Shown here piece by piece: positions 63,035 through 64,000 of a DNA stretch of 64,000 nt. The stretch lies in contig NZ_QTUV01000004.1 in NCBI RefSeq assembly GCF_003435815.1, positions 62,001-126,000 of the forward strand, given 5' to 3'. Source of the DNA: Dorea sp. AM10-31. GTDB taxonomy: Bacteria > Bacillota > Clostridia > Lachnospirales > Lachnospiraceae. The notes below the pieces were generated by a model, which saw nothing but the letters and a program-made list of their open reading frames with translations, did not search any database and was not told the DNA's origin. Within the stretch, counting starts at the first letter, position 1. Every line of letters starts with the position of its first letter. A program made the translations under genes and the position numbers.

Positions 63035-64000
63035 ATGAAAAACAACAGATGGAAGAAGGCACTTTCTGTTGCTCTCGTCTGCTGTATGCTGGCTGGAACA
63101 GGACAGGGATTCACTGTTCATGCACAAGACGAAGCAGCGCAGGAAGAGGCAGTAGTAACAGCTGTTAAAGCTACGCCAGACACGCTTCCGGAGGACGGAG
63201 GGACGATTACGGTTAAAGCAACCGGAACAGGTCTCACATCCGAAAACTGGGGAGTAGAATTTGATGCGACTTTGAAAGAGGGAGGAATGTCTGTATCGAA
63301 CAAGATACAGCCTACAGTCAAAGAAGTGAAAAAAGACACTGCAATCATCGAAGTTCCGGAGAACCCGATGAGGAATGATATTGACTTAAAGATCAAAGCA
63401 GGTGTCAAAAACGGGGAAACAATTGAGGAACAGGCTGAGACAACAGTCTTACTGGAAAAGAAGACAAGAGATATGGTGGAATTTCCAGTAGAGCAGATCG
63501 CACAGACAGGTTCCAATGCGATCACAGCAACCTTCAAGGAAGATATCCAGTTTGGATATGCGGATATGGAGAGAGTTAAGAGCAAAATCTATATTGCGAA
63601 AATGCACGGTACATTCGAGAAAATCCGTACGGTTTCAGATGAAGATGAAGTGATCATCGAAGGAAATCAGCTTATCGTTCGCTTCAAAGAAGATTTTACG
63701 AAAAACGAACTTGGAGTGGATTCCGGCCTTTATGTCGGAGCCGGTGCATTAAAAAATGACGACAACAAATATAACAAAGAAGTATCATGGTCAATCACTA
63801 CAAAACCAACGATCAGCCAGATTGATCTCAGTAAAGAGGTTCTTGACTATCAGGGTGGAACAGTAACTGCCACACTCAAAGGTGTACGTGTAGATGAGAT
63901 TGATATTGAGAAGGATGTAGAAGCGTATTTAACCGGAGCAGGAGAAACAGATGCGGCAGTCGGAACAACGCTTGATGTTGTAAAGACAGAGAATGGTCTG
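63035..64000 (+). CDS. Secreted surface protein with Ig-like repeats (partial, runs off the window)
   Basis: At least 322 residues, still open at the right edge. ATG 63035 is preceded by TTAGGAGG. A signal peptide (KKALSVALVCCMLAGTGQGF, cleaved near VHA-Q) leads to beta-rich domains that repeat loosely: PDTLPEDGGTITVKATGTGL (about 48-67) and EVLDYQGGTVTATLKG (about 268-283). Such folds occur in adhesins and in the stalks of cell-wall-anchored enzymes. No catalytic motif is visible in this part. Being next to the glycosyltransferases it may be a substrate; this is a guess. Confidence 0.8.
   Translation, partial: MKNNRWKKALSVALVCCMLAGTGQGFTVHAQDEAAQEEAVVTAVKATPDTLPEDGGTITVKATGTGLTSENWGVEFDATLKEGGMSVSNKIQPTVKEVKKDTAIIEVPENPMRNDIDLKIKAGVKNGETIEEQAETTVLLEKKTRDMVEFPVEQIAQTGSNAITATFKEDIQFGYADMERVKSKIYIAKMHGTFEKIRTVSDEDEVIIEGNQLIVRFKEDFTKNELGVDSGLYVGAGALKNDDNKYNKEVSWSITTKPTISQIDLSKEVLDYQGGTVTATLKGVRVDEIDIEKDVEAYLTGAGETDAAVGTTLDVVKTENGL

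Noticed and set aside
1..64000. CRISPR arrays, tRNA or rRNA genes, phage or transposon modules
   Set aside because: Looked for regularly spaced repeats, cloverleaf-like regions ending in CCA, rRNA cores and transposase motifs; only the decayed Rpn-type gene has any mobile-element flavour.

Overview
The window comes from a low-to-moderate GC Firmicute of the class Clostridia, most probably a gut Lachnospiraceae of the Dorea / Coprococcus / Ruminococcus torques kind. This rests on the gene order of a complete S10-spc-alpha ribosomal operon with map, a KOW protein and infA inserted, on strong AGGAGG ribosome binding sites with frequent GTG starts, on clostridial [FeFe] hydrogenase genes, and on several families that I associate with Lachnospiraceae. 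The species call is inference; no 16S or other marker was compared.

Layout. 1-7.4 kb: a YcxB-like membrane protein, two TauE/SafE-type permeases, a sodium:neurotransmitter-type symporter, a LysR regulator and a YczE-like membrane protein. Short open frames here (41, 25 and 12 codons) have promoters or ribosome sites of their own. 7.4-24.0 kb: ribosomal superoperon from a structured rpsJ leader through rplQ, with secY, adk, map, infA and rpoA; a second promoter and a second structured leader lie around rpmJ-rpsM. 24.3-27.9 kb: an NuoF/GltD-like flavoprotein overlapping a [FeFe] hydrogenase. 28-32.3 kb: unknown protein, broken TetR gene, SleB-like cell-wall hydrolase, YtpQ-like protein and a HAD phosphatase. 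32.3-36.6 kb: uppP, an amino-acid ABC transporter whose binding protein is circularly permuted, and an EamA exporter. 36.7-43.4 kb: YccF remnant, a DUF1998-type DEAD helicase overlapping a UvrD-like helicase that lacks the 2B domain, and an OatA-like acyltransferase. 43.4-48 kb: kinase remnant, a LysR regulator, a divergent IlvD/Edd dehydratase and an ornithine-cyclodeaminase-family protein. 48-53 kb: folate operon (folC, folE, HD protein, folP, folB-folK fusion, Nudix). 53-54.8 kb: tandem glycine riboswitch and glyA. 55-62.9 kb: decayed Rpn-type nuclease gene and five glycosyltransferase genes. 63.0 kb to the end: start of a secreted surface protein.

How the parts work together. The ribosomal block makes most of the large- and small-subunit proteins plus translocon and RNA polymerase alpha, with autoregulation likely at two leader RNAs. 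The hydrogenase pair probably disposes of fermentation electrons as H2 through NAD(P)H and flavin. Folate genes feed one-carbon carriers to the adjacent glyA, which is itself under glycine control. UppP, the OatA-like enzyme, the SleB-like hydrolase and the glycosyltransferases all act on the cell envelope.

The most unusual items are the circularly permuted solute-binding lipoprotein, the 2B-less helicase, the dehydratase that lacks two usual Mg ligands and is paired with an imine-reductase-family protein, two candidates for the phosphate-removal steps of folate synthesis, and the RNA leaders before rpsM and the symporter. No rRNA, tRNA, CRISPR array, phage or intact insertion sequence was seen.
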